A stretch of DNA of 6,266 nt from Prevotellaceae bacterium (GTDB lineage: Bacteria > Bacteroidota > Bacteroidia > Bacteroidales > Bacteroidaceae): the NCBI GenBank assembly GCA_030523505.1, contig JAUNIK010000118.1:1647-7912 (forward strand). The letters are read 5' to 3'. The translations under genes were made by a program, and so were the position numbers. The notes under the pieces were generated by a model. That model was not told where the DNA came from, ran no database searches, and was given only the letters and a program-made list of their open reading frames with translations. Positions 1-6,192 of this stretch are shown here, piece after piece. Each line of letters starts with the position of its first letter. Within the stretch, counting starts at the first letter, position 1.

Positions 1-492
1 GTTTGGCACATATTCGAACCGGAATATGGCGAACGCGTGGTCCGTGGTGCAGGAACCTATCTGCGTCACACCTGGGGCAGTGTTGTGCCGGGCGTGTATG
101 GCGATGCTACAATGGGCAGAACGGCATACGCATGGACCACCATCTATTCTCCGAAGGAGCAGACAGTAGGAGCACTCATCGAGTTCCAGAACTATTCCCG
201 TTCGGAGAAAGACCCAGCGCCGGAGTCAGGCTGTTGGGATATGAAAGGTTCGCGGGTGTGGGTTAATGGCGAAGAGGTGATGGCACCATCGTGGCAGAAT
301 GCCGGAAAAGCCATCACCAACGAGACAATGCTGCTCGATGAGAACTGCACGGCCCGCAAACCGACACCGATACATCTGGTGAAAGGTTGGAACCGTGTGC
401 TCATCAAGTTGCCTTACGAACCAACCCGCTGCCGCCTGAATAAATGGATGTGGTCGTTTGCTATTACTTCAGATTCCAGCCCTTCATTGTAA
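1..492 (+). CDS. C-terminal part of a probable family 20 glycoside hydrolase (beta-N-acetylhexosaminidase), 5' end outside window
   Basis: The reading frame is open from the first base to a TAA at 490-492, giving 163 visible residues; the start and any catalytic domain lie to the left. The visible part reads as a C-terminal beta-sandwich accessory domain. Recognisable stretches are GTYLRHTWGSVVPG, the segment TAYAWTTIYSPKEQ, IEFQNYSRSEKD, the run SRVWVNGEEVMAPSW, and KGWNRVLIKLPY. From memory these match the tail domain of Bacteroidota GH20 enzymes, which release terminal N-acetylhexosamine from glycans; this is recognition by eye, not a search. The protein ends RLNKWMWSFAITSDSSPSL, which seems about 10-15 residues shorter than the relatives I recall, whose tails continue with a segment like AVEGLIYSP. 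The last 29 bases overlap the 3' end of the opposing GH2 gene. The family call is fairly good, but the activity cannot be confirmed because no catalytic residues are in view. Confidence 0.72.
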   Translation, partial: VWHIFEPEYGERVVRGAGTYLRHTWGSVVPGVYGDATMGRTAYAWTTIYSPKEQTVGALIEFQNYSRSEKDPAPESGCWDMKGSRVWVNGEEVMAPSWQNAGKAITNETMLLDENCTARKPTPIHLVKGWNRVLIKLPYEPTRCRLNKWMWSFAITSDSSPSL

Positions 493-3133
493 CATGATGC
501 TTCTCGCCGGCAATGGCCTTTGTGTCGATGATAACCTCGCGGGTTTCGCCTGGGAGAAGACACATGAAATTGTCGGTATAGAACGCCGGACGAACCGGTT
601 GACCTGCTTCGTCAAGGAGTTGCAACTGTGTCATGAAGGCTATGGTATTCGACACATTCTTCACCTTTACCTTGAAAAATTCCCTGCCGTCCTGTTCCCA
701 CGAACTGACAGTTGTCTTCACCTTGCTTGGTTTCAATGCCGAGAGTGACTCAAAGCCCGATGTCGCCGGACCAGTGAGTGTTGTCCTGCCCTCGTATCGG
801 TCGTTGCTGCGCCAGTAGAAGTTCTGGCTCACCTCCTTGCCCTGAGAGTCCATCAGTCGGAGTTTTATGAAGTGCACCTGCGAGATGCCCTCAGGGAAGT
901 CAATCTTGAAGACATCATTCACCACGCCATCCTCTGGGATATCCACGCTCACGATCTTGTTCCACAGACGGCGACTGTTGATGTCGTACACCTCTGCCAC
1001 GACCTTATATCCGGCAAAAGCCTTGTAGTATTCATTGTAAACCGACACCGTATTCTTCAGATAGTCATACTGCGCGTGCAGTGGTTGCAGTGAGTTTTGG
1101 GTGTAGTAGAGCGACGCTGTAGGTTCGAGGAAATAATCCCACATACGGCCACACACTTGCCACATTGTGCAGTTATGATACCAGAACAGCAATCCCGATG
1201 CATAGCGATCGCCAAAGCCGTATTTGTTGTAGTTCCATGTTTCCCAGATCGACTTCGCGTTCATTGCGCCCACTGCCTGTCCACGCTGTGCAAACTCGTC
1301 GATGGAGTGGCACTTGCCGTATTTCTCGGTCAGTTCGGCATACATCGTCGTCATCAGGTGGAAACCGCCACCGTCGTGATAATCCCACACCTCTTTATTT
1401 ATAGGCCAGAGGTCTTTCTCGTCCATCATCATGCGGAGCGACTCCACGAGTGGCACGGTTGGTGAACCATACTCCGGGTTGAAACCATCAATTCTGCTAC
1501 CGCGGTCGGAGGCGGTGTTCTCGTAGTTCTGCATCGGGTTCACCTGTTTGTAAGGACTGCCATCATGCACTCCGTCACATTCCGACTGCATCTGATAGCC
1601 GCGTGTGCCGTCGAGTTTCATTATCAGTTCGTGAGCACCGTTGGTCTCGGTACTCTCATTCGATGATACATAATATGACAGCGATGGGTGATTGCGGAGG
1701 CGTTTCACCGTTGCCTCCACATTGCTCAGGTAGAGCGCCACATCATGAGGATGCTTCGTGTCGCCGGTCATCCAGAACTCCTGCCACACCATCAGTCCCA
1801 TCTCGTCGCACAACTGGTAGAAATAGTCCGACTCGGCAATGCCACCGCCCCACAGACGGATGAAGTTGATGCCCGACTGCTGTGTCATTCGAAGTTCGGC
1901 ATACATACGCTCGTCGTTGCCTCGGAGCATAGCCTCAGGCAACCAGTTCGTACCGCGAACAAAGATCTTCTTGCCGTTCACATAAAACTGGCGTGAGTGG
2001 TCGGGTGTGTTCTGGTCGGATGTTATCTCACGAATGCCGAAGCGAGTCTCAGTCCTGTCGCTCACCTTCCCGTCGATGACTGCCTCTATCGCGAGGTCGT
2101 ACATCTCCTGACTGCCCTTGAACAGCGGCCACCACAGGCGAGGGTTCTTTATCACCAGTTGCTTGAACTCCTCCGGTGTGAACACTACCTCGCGGGTCTC
2201 GCCGCGGAATAGGTCGATATCCTTGCTGAAGGTGATGCCCGTACCCTTTATCTCGCCCCTGAGAGTGCAGCGCACACCACCGTTCGTAGGATTAGTCACC
2301 TCCACGCTGACCGTCTCCCTTGCCTCGTCGTAGGCAGGTTTGCTTAGTTCCGATTTGATGAAAGGATGTCGCAGTACGGCATTGCCGGTGGCATATAGGC
2401 TGATGCTCTTCCAGATGCCCGTATTGCGATCGCGGATGCCATCGTTGAAGGTGAAATCCCAACCGACGGTCATCAGCATCGAGGTGTTCAGACCAATGTT
2501 GCCGTCACCACCATTATGGTATTCGCCATTGGCAGCGCCCCAGTTCTTGTAGGCTATCGTTCCAGGCACATCCACCGGCAGCACCTTCACGGCAAGGGCG
2601 TTCTTTCCGCCAGCCTTGGCAAAGTCGGTGATGTTGATATAATCCTCGCGGAACATTCCCGCCATGTTGCCCAGCAAGTGGCCGTTCACCCATATCTCCG
2701 CCCTGTAGTTTATGCCGTCCACCTGAAGCCATATCTGCTTGCCCTGATAGTCGGCAGGGATGTCGAACTCTGTGCGGAACCAGTAGGTGTAGAAGTCGCG
2801 TCCCACCTTCGCTATGTCGGGTATGACGCCCTGGTTCAGTTCGTTGTTCATGCCGTAGTATGGTTCCGGGTACACCTTGTCATATACAAGTGAGTTGAGC
2901 ACTGTGCCCGGCACTATGGCAGGCATCCAGCCAGCAGCGGAGTAGTCAGTAGTGGAAATCTGTTCAGCCCTGTCACTGATGTCGCCGGCTTTTTTCATCA
3001 CCCACACAGCATCACCGCCGTGTCCGTCCTTTGAATCAAGATAGATACGATCATTGCTGCGGTGCAGGTTCACCGGCTGTGCTGTCACATTCGCTGCAAA
3101 CAGCAACGAAGCCAAGAAAAGGAATAGTCTCAT
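464..3133 (-). CDS. Secreted family 2 glycoside hydrolase, beta-mannosidase / exo-beta-D-glucosaminidase type
   Basis: This 889-residue protein has a signal peptide (residues 1-18, probable cut after VTA before QP), so it acts in the periplasm or outside the cell. The domain order fits GH2: an N-terminal galactose-binding-like sandwich (about 75-250, including WLQVDGINYRAEIWVNG), an immunoglobulin-like domain (about 255-370), a TIM barrel (about 375-680) and C-terminal beta-sandwiches (about 690-889). The barrel shows RGTNWLPE (393-400), RLWGGGIAESDYFYQLCDE (426-444), a probable acid/base in SNES (Glu493) and a probable nucleophile in FNPEYGSPTVP (Glu554). These enzymes remove terminal beta-linked sugars from glycan ends. 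The WGGG region resembles beta-mannosidases, whereas the nucleophile region and the PLHAQYDY stretch (684-691) resemble CsxA-type exo-glucosaminidases, so the substrate is uncertain. The ATG lies 15 bases after the stop of the phosphoesterase gene, which suggests co-transcription. Its stop overlaps the convergent GH20-like gene. Length and motifs look intact. Confidence 0.93.
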   Translation of the reverse strand: MRLFLFLASLLFAANVTAQPVNLHRSNDRIYLDSKDGHGGDAVWVMKKAGDISDRAEQISTTDYSAAGWMPAIVPGTVLNSLVYDKVYPEPYYGMNNELNQGVIPDIAKVGRDFYTYWFRTEFDIPADYQGKQIWLQVDGINYRAEIWVNGHLLGNMAGMFREDYINITDFAKAGGKNALAVKVLPVDVPGTIAYKNWGAANGEYHNGGDGNIGLNTSMLMTVGWDFTFNDGIRDRNTGIWKSISLYATGNAVLRHPFIKSELSKPAYDEARETVSVEVTNPTNGGVRCTLRGEIKGTGITFSKDIDLFRGETREVVFTPEEFKQLVIKNPRLWWPLFKGSQEMYDLAIEAVIDGKVSDRTETRFGIREITSDQNTPDHSRQFYVNGKKIFVRGTNWLPEAMLRGNDERMYAELRMTQQSGINFIRLWGGGIAESDYFYQLCDEMGLMVWQEFWMTGDTKHPHDVALYLSNVEATVKRLRNHPSLSYYVSSNESTETNGAHELIMKLDGTRGYQMQSECDGVHDGSPYKQVNPMQNYENTASDRGSRIDGFNPEYGSPTVPLVESLRMMMDEKDLWPINKEVWDYHDGGGFHLMTTMYAELTEKYGKCHSIDEFAQRGQAVGAMNAKSIWETWNYNKYGFGDRYASGLLFWYHNCTMWQVCGRMWDYFLEPTASLYYTQNSLQPLHAQYDYLKNTVSVYNEYYKAFAGYKVVAEVYDINSRRLWNKIVSVDIPEDGVVNDVFKIDFPEGISQVHFIKLRLMDSQGKEVSQNFYWRSNDRYEGRTTLTGPATSGFESLSALKPSKVKTTVSSWEQDGREFFKVKVKNVSNTIAFMTQLQLLDEAGQPVRPAFYTDNFMCLLPGETREVIIDTKAIAGEKHHVTMKGWNLK

Positions 3134-3148
3134 CGTTTTATAATGTTT
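3134..3148 (-). promoter_or_regulatory. A/T-rich translation initiation region of the GH2 gene, no Shine-Dalgarno
   Basis: The 15 bases between the phosphoesterase stop and the GH2 ATG read AAAACATTATAAAACG-like in the sense direction and contain no AGGAGG-like motif. Bacteroidota genes commonly lack a Shine-Dalgarno and favour A-rich leaders, so this fits normal initiation in that group. The spacing is too short for a separate promoter, which supports co-transcription with the gene before it. Confidence 0.5.
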
Positions 3149-4612
3149 TTATTTTGGGCAATAGAGTTTGTCGGCTGGGATAGGCTGATCGACGGCTTTC
3201 AGCGTGCTGACGGTGATCTTCAGCATCTGTCCCATATAATCCTCGAAATAGTCGAGGTGCAGATGGTGGTAGCCTTTCTTCAAACCGATATATCCGTGTT
3301 TCTCATCGCGACTGTGACTGCCGTCGTTGTCGATAACCAACTGTCCATCTACATACAGCATTGCACCATCGTCGGAGGTGATGTTGAAGCGATAAGGACC
3401 GTCCTCATCAACGAGCAGGTATGTGTCGAACGAATAACCGAAATGATCCTCGCTCGGAGCCTGCGAGATGTCGAAGACAGGCATAACACCCGTCTGCACC
3501 ACCTTGCCGCTGAGCATCTCAGGCACATTCTTCGCATTCTCGTTCTCATAATAGGTGTATGCAACGCCGTGCTTCTTCGGTTTCACATCCAATGCCGGCA
3601 ACCGCTCCGGACACATCGTGTCGTTGTAGTCGAGAGGGTAGTAATAGCGCGGTTCGGCTCCGTTCATGGTGCATATCCACGACTGGAATGCATGCTCGCC
3701 TTCCTTCAGGTCGAAGAGGCGTGCTCCCACCGGCACTCGCTCGTTGTGGCTGTATTTGCCCGACTGACGACCGAAACCTAAGGCTATTCCCTTGTACATG
3801 CTCACGAAGTCGTTGGTGTGGTCATGCCCCACGAACATTCCCATGATATCGCCCTGCACATACGCACGCTGGAAGAAGCCTGAGTTCACCTCGGCAGGAC
3901 TCGCACCACCGACGAAAGTACCGAAGTGAGGCTGTCGTCCGGCAAGGATATGCTCCTGCAGACAGATATGGAAGAACGCAAGCGATGGAACTGGCACACC
4001 GTCGTTCTGCGCTTTCAGGGCGTTGCTCGTATGTTCATACCAGTCAATCTGGTCGGTGTGAATCCAGTCGTAGTAACTGTAACGCTCCAATCGAGGTTCC
4101 TTTGGGTAGTCGTTGGAGTCGATGCACCATACGGCAGCCTTCACCCTCGCATCCTTTTCGCCGTGGATGGCGAGCATCTTGTTGCCGTGACCATAGATGC
4201 CCTCCTCGTAACAGGCATTCACGCAGTGAGGAGCCCAAAGGCGCAACCACTGGTATATGCTGTCGGCAGGGATTCCCGGCTCGCACTCGGCATCATGGTT
4301 GCCCATGATGACAGCGTAAGGAGTATCGGTCTCTTCCATCATAGAGATGATCTGTCGCCAGCCGGTCTTAGCCTTGCCGCCTGTGACGATATCACCCGTG
4401 AGCACTATGAGGTTGGGCTTCTGACTGTTTACAACAGCACGCACCATGTTATGGCAGAGCGCTGTGTCAACAGGTGCGTCGCCCCAATGGAAGTCGGTGA
4501 ACTGTGCAATACGGAAGTTGCCGTTATGGAAACGCAGAGGCTGTGGCTCATACTCGCCAGCTCTCGTCGTGGTAGCCATCAGAAGGCATAACAGGAATAA
4601 CAGATGTTTCAT
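3149..4612 (-). CDS. Secreted calcineurin-like metallophosphoesterase with C-terminal PA14 domain
   Basis: This 487-residue protein starts with a hydrophobic signal peptide (MKHLLFLLCLLMATTTRA, residues 1-18). The metallophosphoesterase domain (about 30-270) shows the metal-binding motifs in order: DFH (Asp40, His42), GD (Asp74), GNHD (104-107), FFH (His215) and GHDH (262-265). All expected ligands are present, so it should be an active two-metal phosphoesterase. A linker leads to a PA14-type domain (about 345-470) with YRFNITSDDGAMLYVDG (407-423), VIDNDGSH (426-433) and GYHHLHLDYFED (447-458). PA14 domains are beta-barrels often tied to carbohydrate binding, so a phosphorylated glycan or a surface-bound phosphoester is a reasonable but unproven substrate. 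The general layout resembles the DCR2-like branch of metallophosphoesterases. The gene sits 32 bases after the RAYT-like gene and 15 bases before GH2. No convincing promoter was found in the 4613-4644 gap, so it probably depends on transcription from upstream. Confidence 0.92.
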   Translation of the reverse strand: MKHLLFLLCLLMATTTRAGEYEPQPLRFHNGNFRIAQFTDFHWGDAPVDTALCHNMVRAVVNSQKPNLIVLTGDIVTGGKAKTGWRQIISMMEETDTPYAVIMGNHDAECEPGIPADSIYQWLRLWAPHCVNACYEEGIYGHGNKMLAIHGEKDARVKAAVWCIDSNDYPKEPRLERYSYYDWIHTDQIDWYEHTSNALKAQNDGVPVPSLAFFHICLQEHILAGRQPHFGTFVGGASPAEVNSGFFQRAYVQGDIMGMFVGHDHTNDFVSMYKGIALGFGRQSGKYSHNERVPVGARLFDLKEGEHAFQSWICTMNGAEPRYYYPLDYNDTMCPERLPALDVKPKKHGVAYTYYENENAKNVPEMLSGKVVQTGVMPVFDISQAPSEDHFGYSFDTYLLVDEDGPYRFNITSDDGAMLYVDGQLVIDNDGSHSRDEKHGYIGLKKGYHHLHLDYFEDYMGQMLKITVSTLKAVDQPIPADKLYCPK

Positions 4613-4644
4613 AATAGGTTGAATTGTTTATATCAGGTTCTTTC

Positions 4645-5964
4645 TTATTCGGATTGTTGGGCGATTGCTGGGTGGAATGGCGGCCTGCGCTTCCACCAGT
4701 CGTCGGCTTCGCCAGTGATGACACGGGCAAGTTCGTTCATCACGAGGCACATCTCGCGACTGACGGTTGCCTGCTTCTGGTATTCATATCTCCACGGCGA
4801 TATCTGTACCATGCGCATCTCGGCACAGGCATAGAAAGCCCGACCGGTGGGTTTATAGCGGTCACTGAAACCGTTGTCCATGATTTCTATCAGCGGCAGC
4901 AGTTCGCTCATCAGCTGTTCTTTTATCTCCTTCTCCTTGGGCGAGATGAACGCCGACACGATGACAGCCCCCTGTCGTACAGCGTCTATGACAGCCGCCT
5001 TCTGCTCCTCGAAACGCGTTGCATCAGCGCGATGGCAGATGAGTGGCAGTTTCTGCGGGGCTGCCATGATGGACCTGTTGCCGATGAAGTCGAGACTGAG
5101 GGTGAGGGGCTGGGCAGTTGCGGCTTGCTCATCGAGGGGTAGAGCGATTGCCGATTGCTCCTTGAGGGGCTGGGTGGCGATTCTCGCCATGATCTTAGCC
5201 TGTGCCTCCCGGCATTTCTGCTCGTTGTGGCCGAAGAATCGGTCGGCGCTGATGGCTCGGGCTATGGCTGCCGGTGTCCAGTTCTTGGAATGCTTGTTGC
5301 GATGGATGCAGAAGCACTCGTAGTGATTGCCCTTGAGGAGACGGCGCTCCGCCTGTTTGGCGATGTATTCCAGTTTTATCTGTACCTGCTCCGGCGTTAT
5401 CGGCTCCGTGTCGTTGTATCCACGCACAAACAGCGCCGGCCCTCGGAACGACCGCGTGTGATCGCGGTCGCGGTCAGGCTCAATATAGCCGCGTCCCCTT
5501 TGCTTTGAATTTAATGACGCGCGCGCGTCATCATCAAATTTCATGTTCTTCCAGTCAATGCCCAGCGAATCCCAGTATGCATGGCTGCATCCGGCCATGA
5601 AGCCTCCTATTATTTGCCCCAGGTGGCGCCTGTTGCCAGGCATTAGTCTCAATAATCCATGAAAATGCTCAGGCATTACCTCGCAGGCAATGACTTCTAC
5701 TTCTGGGTAGTAATTCGGGGTTCGCTCCCAAACCTCCTTCACCTTCTGTCCGAGGGCGGTGTATTCGCAGTGCGGGGCGTTGGGGCCTTGGGCTCCGATG
5801 GAGCCTTTTACCATGCTTAGTATCGGGGCATAATCGCGGGTGTTGAGTGTCACGAAGAAAACCCCCTCACGATAGTTGGTGAGGGCATCTCGCTTCAGGG
5901 CGTCAGGTGTTGCCGCCTCTTTGGCTCGGATTTTCGCCAGTTGTGCCTCAGTCAGTCTCGGCAT
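4645..5964 (-). CDS. RAYT-like Y1/HUH transposase fused to a DprA/SLOG-like C-terminal domain
   Basis: I take the ATG at 5962-5964 as start, giving 439 residues (MPRLTEAQLAKIRAK...). A longer frame begins with TTG at 6024, but that TTG lies in the candidate promoter. The N-terminal part (about 30-215) is an IS200-like Y1 domain: strand FFVTLNT (36-42), HUH motif in VMPEHFHG (His100, His102), and LEYIAKQAERR (198-208), whose Tyr200 is the likely catalytic tyrosine by analogy with YIxxNP of REP-associated transposases. These proteins nick single-stranded DNA at small hairpins. An Arg/Asp-rich insert (about 140-176) interrupts the domain. A repeat linker (264-287) leads to a C-terminal domain (about 305-415) with ICHRADAT, GAVIVSAFISPKEKEI, LPLIEIMDNGFSDRYKP and ACAEMRMVQISPW, a pattern like the Rossmann core of DprA (GSRxxT, VVSGxAxGID, IAVLxxGLDxxYP). 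Ordinary RAYTs are about 150-230 residues. The Y1 call is strong; the DprA/SLOG call is inference by eye. No transposon ends or target duplications were found. Confidence 0.88.
   Translation of the reverse strand: MPRLTEAQLAKIRAKEAATPDALKRDALTNYREGVFFVTLNTRDYAPILSMVKGSIGAQGPNAPHCEYTALGQKVKEVWERTPNYYPEVEVIACEVMPEHFHGLLRLMPGNRRHLGQIIGGFMAGCSHAYWDSLGIDWKNMKFDDDARASLNSKQRGRGYIEPDRDRDHTRSFRGPALFVRGYNDTEPITPEQVQIKLEYIAKQAERRLLKGNHYECFCIHRNKHSKNWTPAAIARAISADRFFGHNEQKCREAQAKIMARIATQPLKEQSAIALPLDEQAATAQPLTLSLDFIGNRSIMAAPQKLPLICHRADATRFEEQKAAVIDAVRQGAVIVSAFISPKEKEIKEQLMSELLPLIEIMDNGFSDRYKPTGRAFYACAEMRMVQISPWRYEYQKQATVSREMCLVMNELARVITGEADDWWKRRPPFHPAIAQQSE
5104..5175 (-). repeat. Imperfect 30-base repeat encoding a 10-residue linker repeat in the RAYT-like protein
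   Basis: About two and a half imperfect units encode TQPLKEQSAI, ALPLDEQAAT and AQPL (residues 264-287). On the + strand each carries a GAGGGG core followed by CTGGG or a variant. The segment joins the Y1 half to the Rossmann-like half and is Ala/Gln/Pro-rich, as expected of a flexible linker that grew by tandem duplication. Confidence 0.6.
5449..5470. repeat. GC-rich hairpin inside the RAYT-like gene
   Basis: CGACCGCG (5449-5456) and CGCGGTCG (5463-5470) form a perfect 8-base-pair stem around a 6-base loop, TGTGAT. It lies in the Arg/Asp-rich insert of the Y1 domain, around codons 165-172, next to a second copy of the GCGGTC motif (5471 onward). It could simply follow from repeated Asp-Arg codons, or it could be a structured site in DNA or mRNA. 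Confidence 0.6.
5514..5531. repeat. Perfect 18-base palindrome with an alternating GC core
   Basis: ATGACGCGCGCGCGTCAT is identical to its reverse complement. It lies inside the RAYT-like gene around codons 145-151 and is flanked by partly matching arms, GAATTT (5507-5512) and AAATTTC (5536-5542). The alternating CG core could extrude as a cruciform or adopt Z-DNA. Function unknown. Confidence 0.75.
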
Positions 5965-5993
5965 AGGAAAGAGGATTTGATTGTTCGCTAAGG

Positions 5994-6025
5994 CAAAGGT
6001 AGTGAAAAAGAATGAAACCTGCAAG
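5994..6025 (-). promoter_or_regulatory. Candidate Bacteroidota promoter (proximal) for the RAYT-like gene
   Basis: In the leftward direction there is a -33-like CTTG (6022-6025; consensus TTTG), a 20-base spacer and TACCTTTG (5994-6001), an exact match to the TAnnTTTG -7 box. Transcription would start near 5988, leaving a leader of about 24 bases before the ATG at 5964. This also argues against the upstream TTG start. Confidence 0.6.
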
Positions 6026-6081
6026 GAATCCGGTGGGAATGTTGAGTTGCTTGTAATTATAAGGGGAAATGTGATGCTCGT

Positions 6082-6110
6082 GTTTACAAATGTGAAAACC
6101 GTTTACAAAT
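6082..6110. repeat. Direct repeat GTTTACAAAT, two copies 19 bases apart
   Basis: GTTTACAAAT occurs exactly at 6082-6091 and 6101-6110, a centre spacing of 19 bases or nearly two helical turns. The right copy overlaps the -7 box of the distal promoter and the left copy falls just past its expected start site, so binding of a regulator here would block transcription. AT-rich sequence makes chance matches more likely. Confidence 0.5.
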
Positions 6111-6122
6111 TTAGTTTTGTAA
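6103..6122. repeat. Small inverted repeat TTACAAA / TTTGTAA
   Basis: Seven-base arms at 6103-6109 and 6116-6122 flank a 6-base loop. The right arm extends the GTTTACAAAT family in reverse orientation, and another TTGTAA lies at 6051-6056. It could be a dimeric operator or a weak hairpin overlapping the distal promoter. Confidence 0.45.
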
Positions 6123-6135
6123 TTTCGCTTGCAAA
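6106..6135 (-). promoter_or_regulatory. Candidate Bacteroidota promoter (distal), leftward
   Basis: Leftward, TTTG (6132-6135), an 18-base spacer and TAAATTTG (6106-6113) match the -33 and -7 boxes, though the spacer is one base short of the usual 19-21. It would give a leader of about 135 bases before the RAYT-like ATG, or a separate short RNA. Its -7 box overlaps the second copy of the direct repeat and the small inverted repeat, as an operator would. Confidence 0.45.
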
Positions 6136-6155
6136 AATAAACTTTAATTCATGGG

Positions 6156-6192
6156 ATAAGTACTATGGAGAAATCTTGAGGGATGTACTTAT
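6156..6192. repeat. Inverted repeat ATAAGTAC / GTACTTAT
   Basis: Eight-base arms at 6156-6163 and 6185-6192 enclose 21 bases. The right arm also overlaps a perfect 10-base palindrome, ACTTATAAGT (6187-6196). It lies upstream of the distal promoter. There is no T-run to suggest a terminator; a protein-binding site or RAYT-linked repeat is possible. Confidence 0.35.

Noticed and set aside
3143..3781. Long + strand open frame of 212 codons opposite the phosphoesterase gene
   Set aside because: It lies wholly antisense to a gene with clear motifs, shows no domain features, and is explained by the codon bias of the real gene. The same holds for 3926-4591, 4624-5142 and 2516-2893.
4613..4644. Separate promoter for the phosphoesterase gene
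   Set aside because: The 32-base gap contains ATATAAACAATT-like AT-rich sequence but no TAnnTTTG box or spaced TTTG.
5965..6024. 20-residue N-terminal extension of the RAYT-like protein from a TTG start
   Set aside because: The TTG lies within the -33-like box of a good promoter candidate, the extension (QVSFFFTTFALANN...) has no family match I recognise, and an ATG at 5964 starts a plausible N terminus.
6112..6119. Rightward -7 box TAGTTTTG
   Set aside because: It matches TAnnTTTG, but no -33 box lies at the right distance and no gene follows in the remaining 147 bases.
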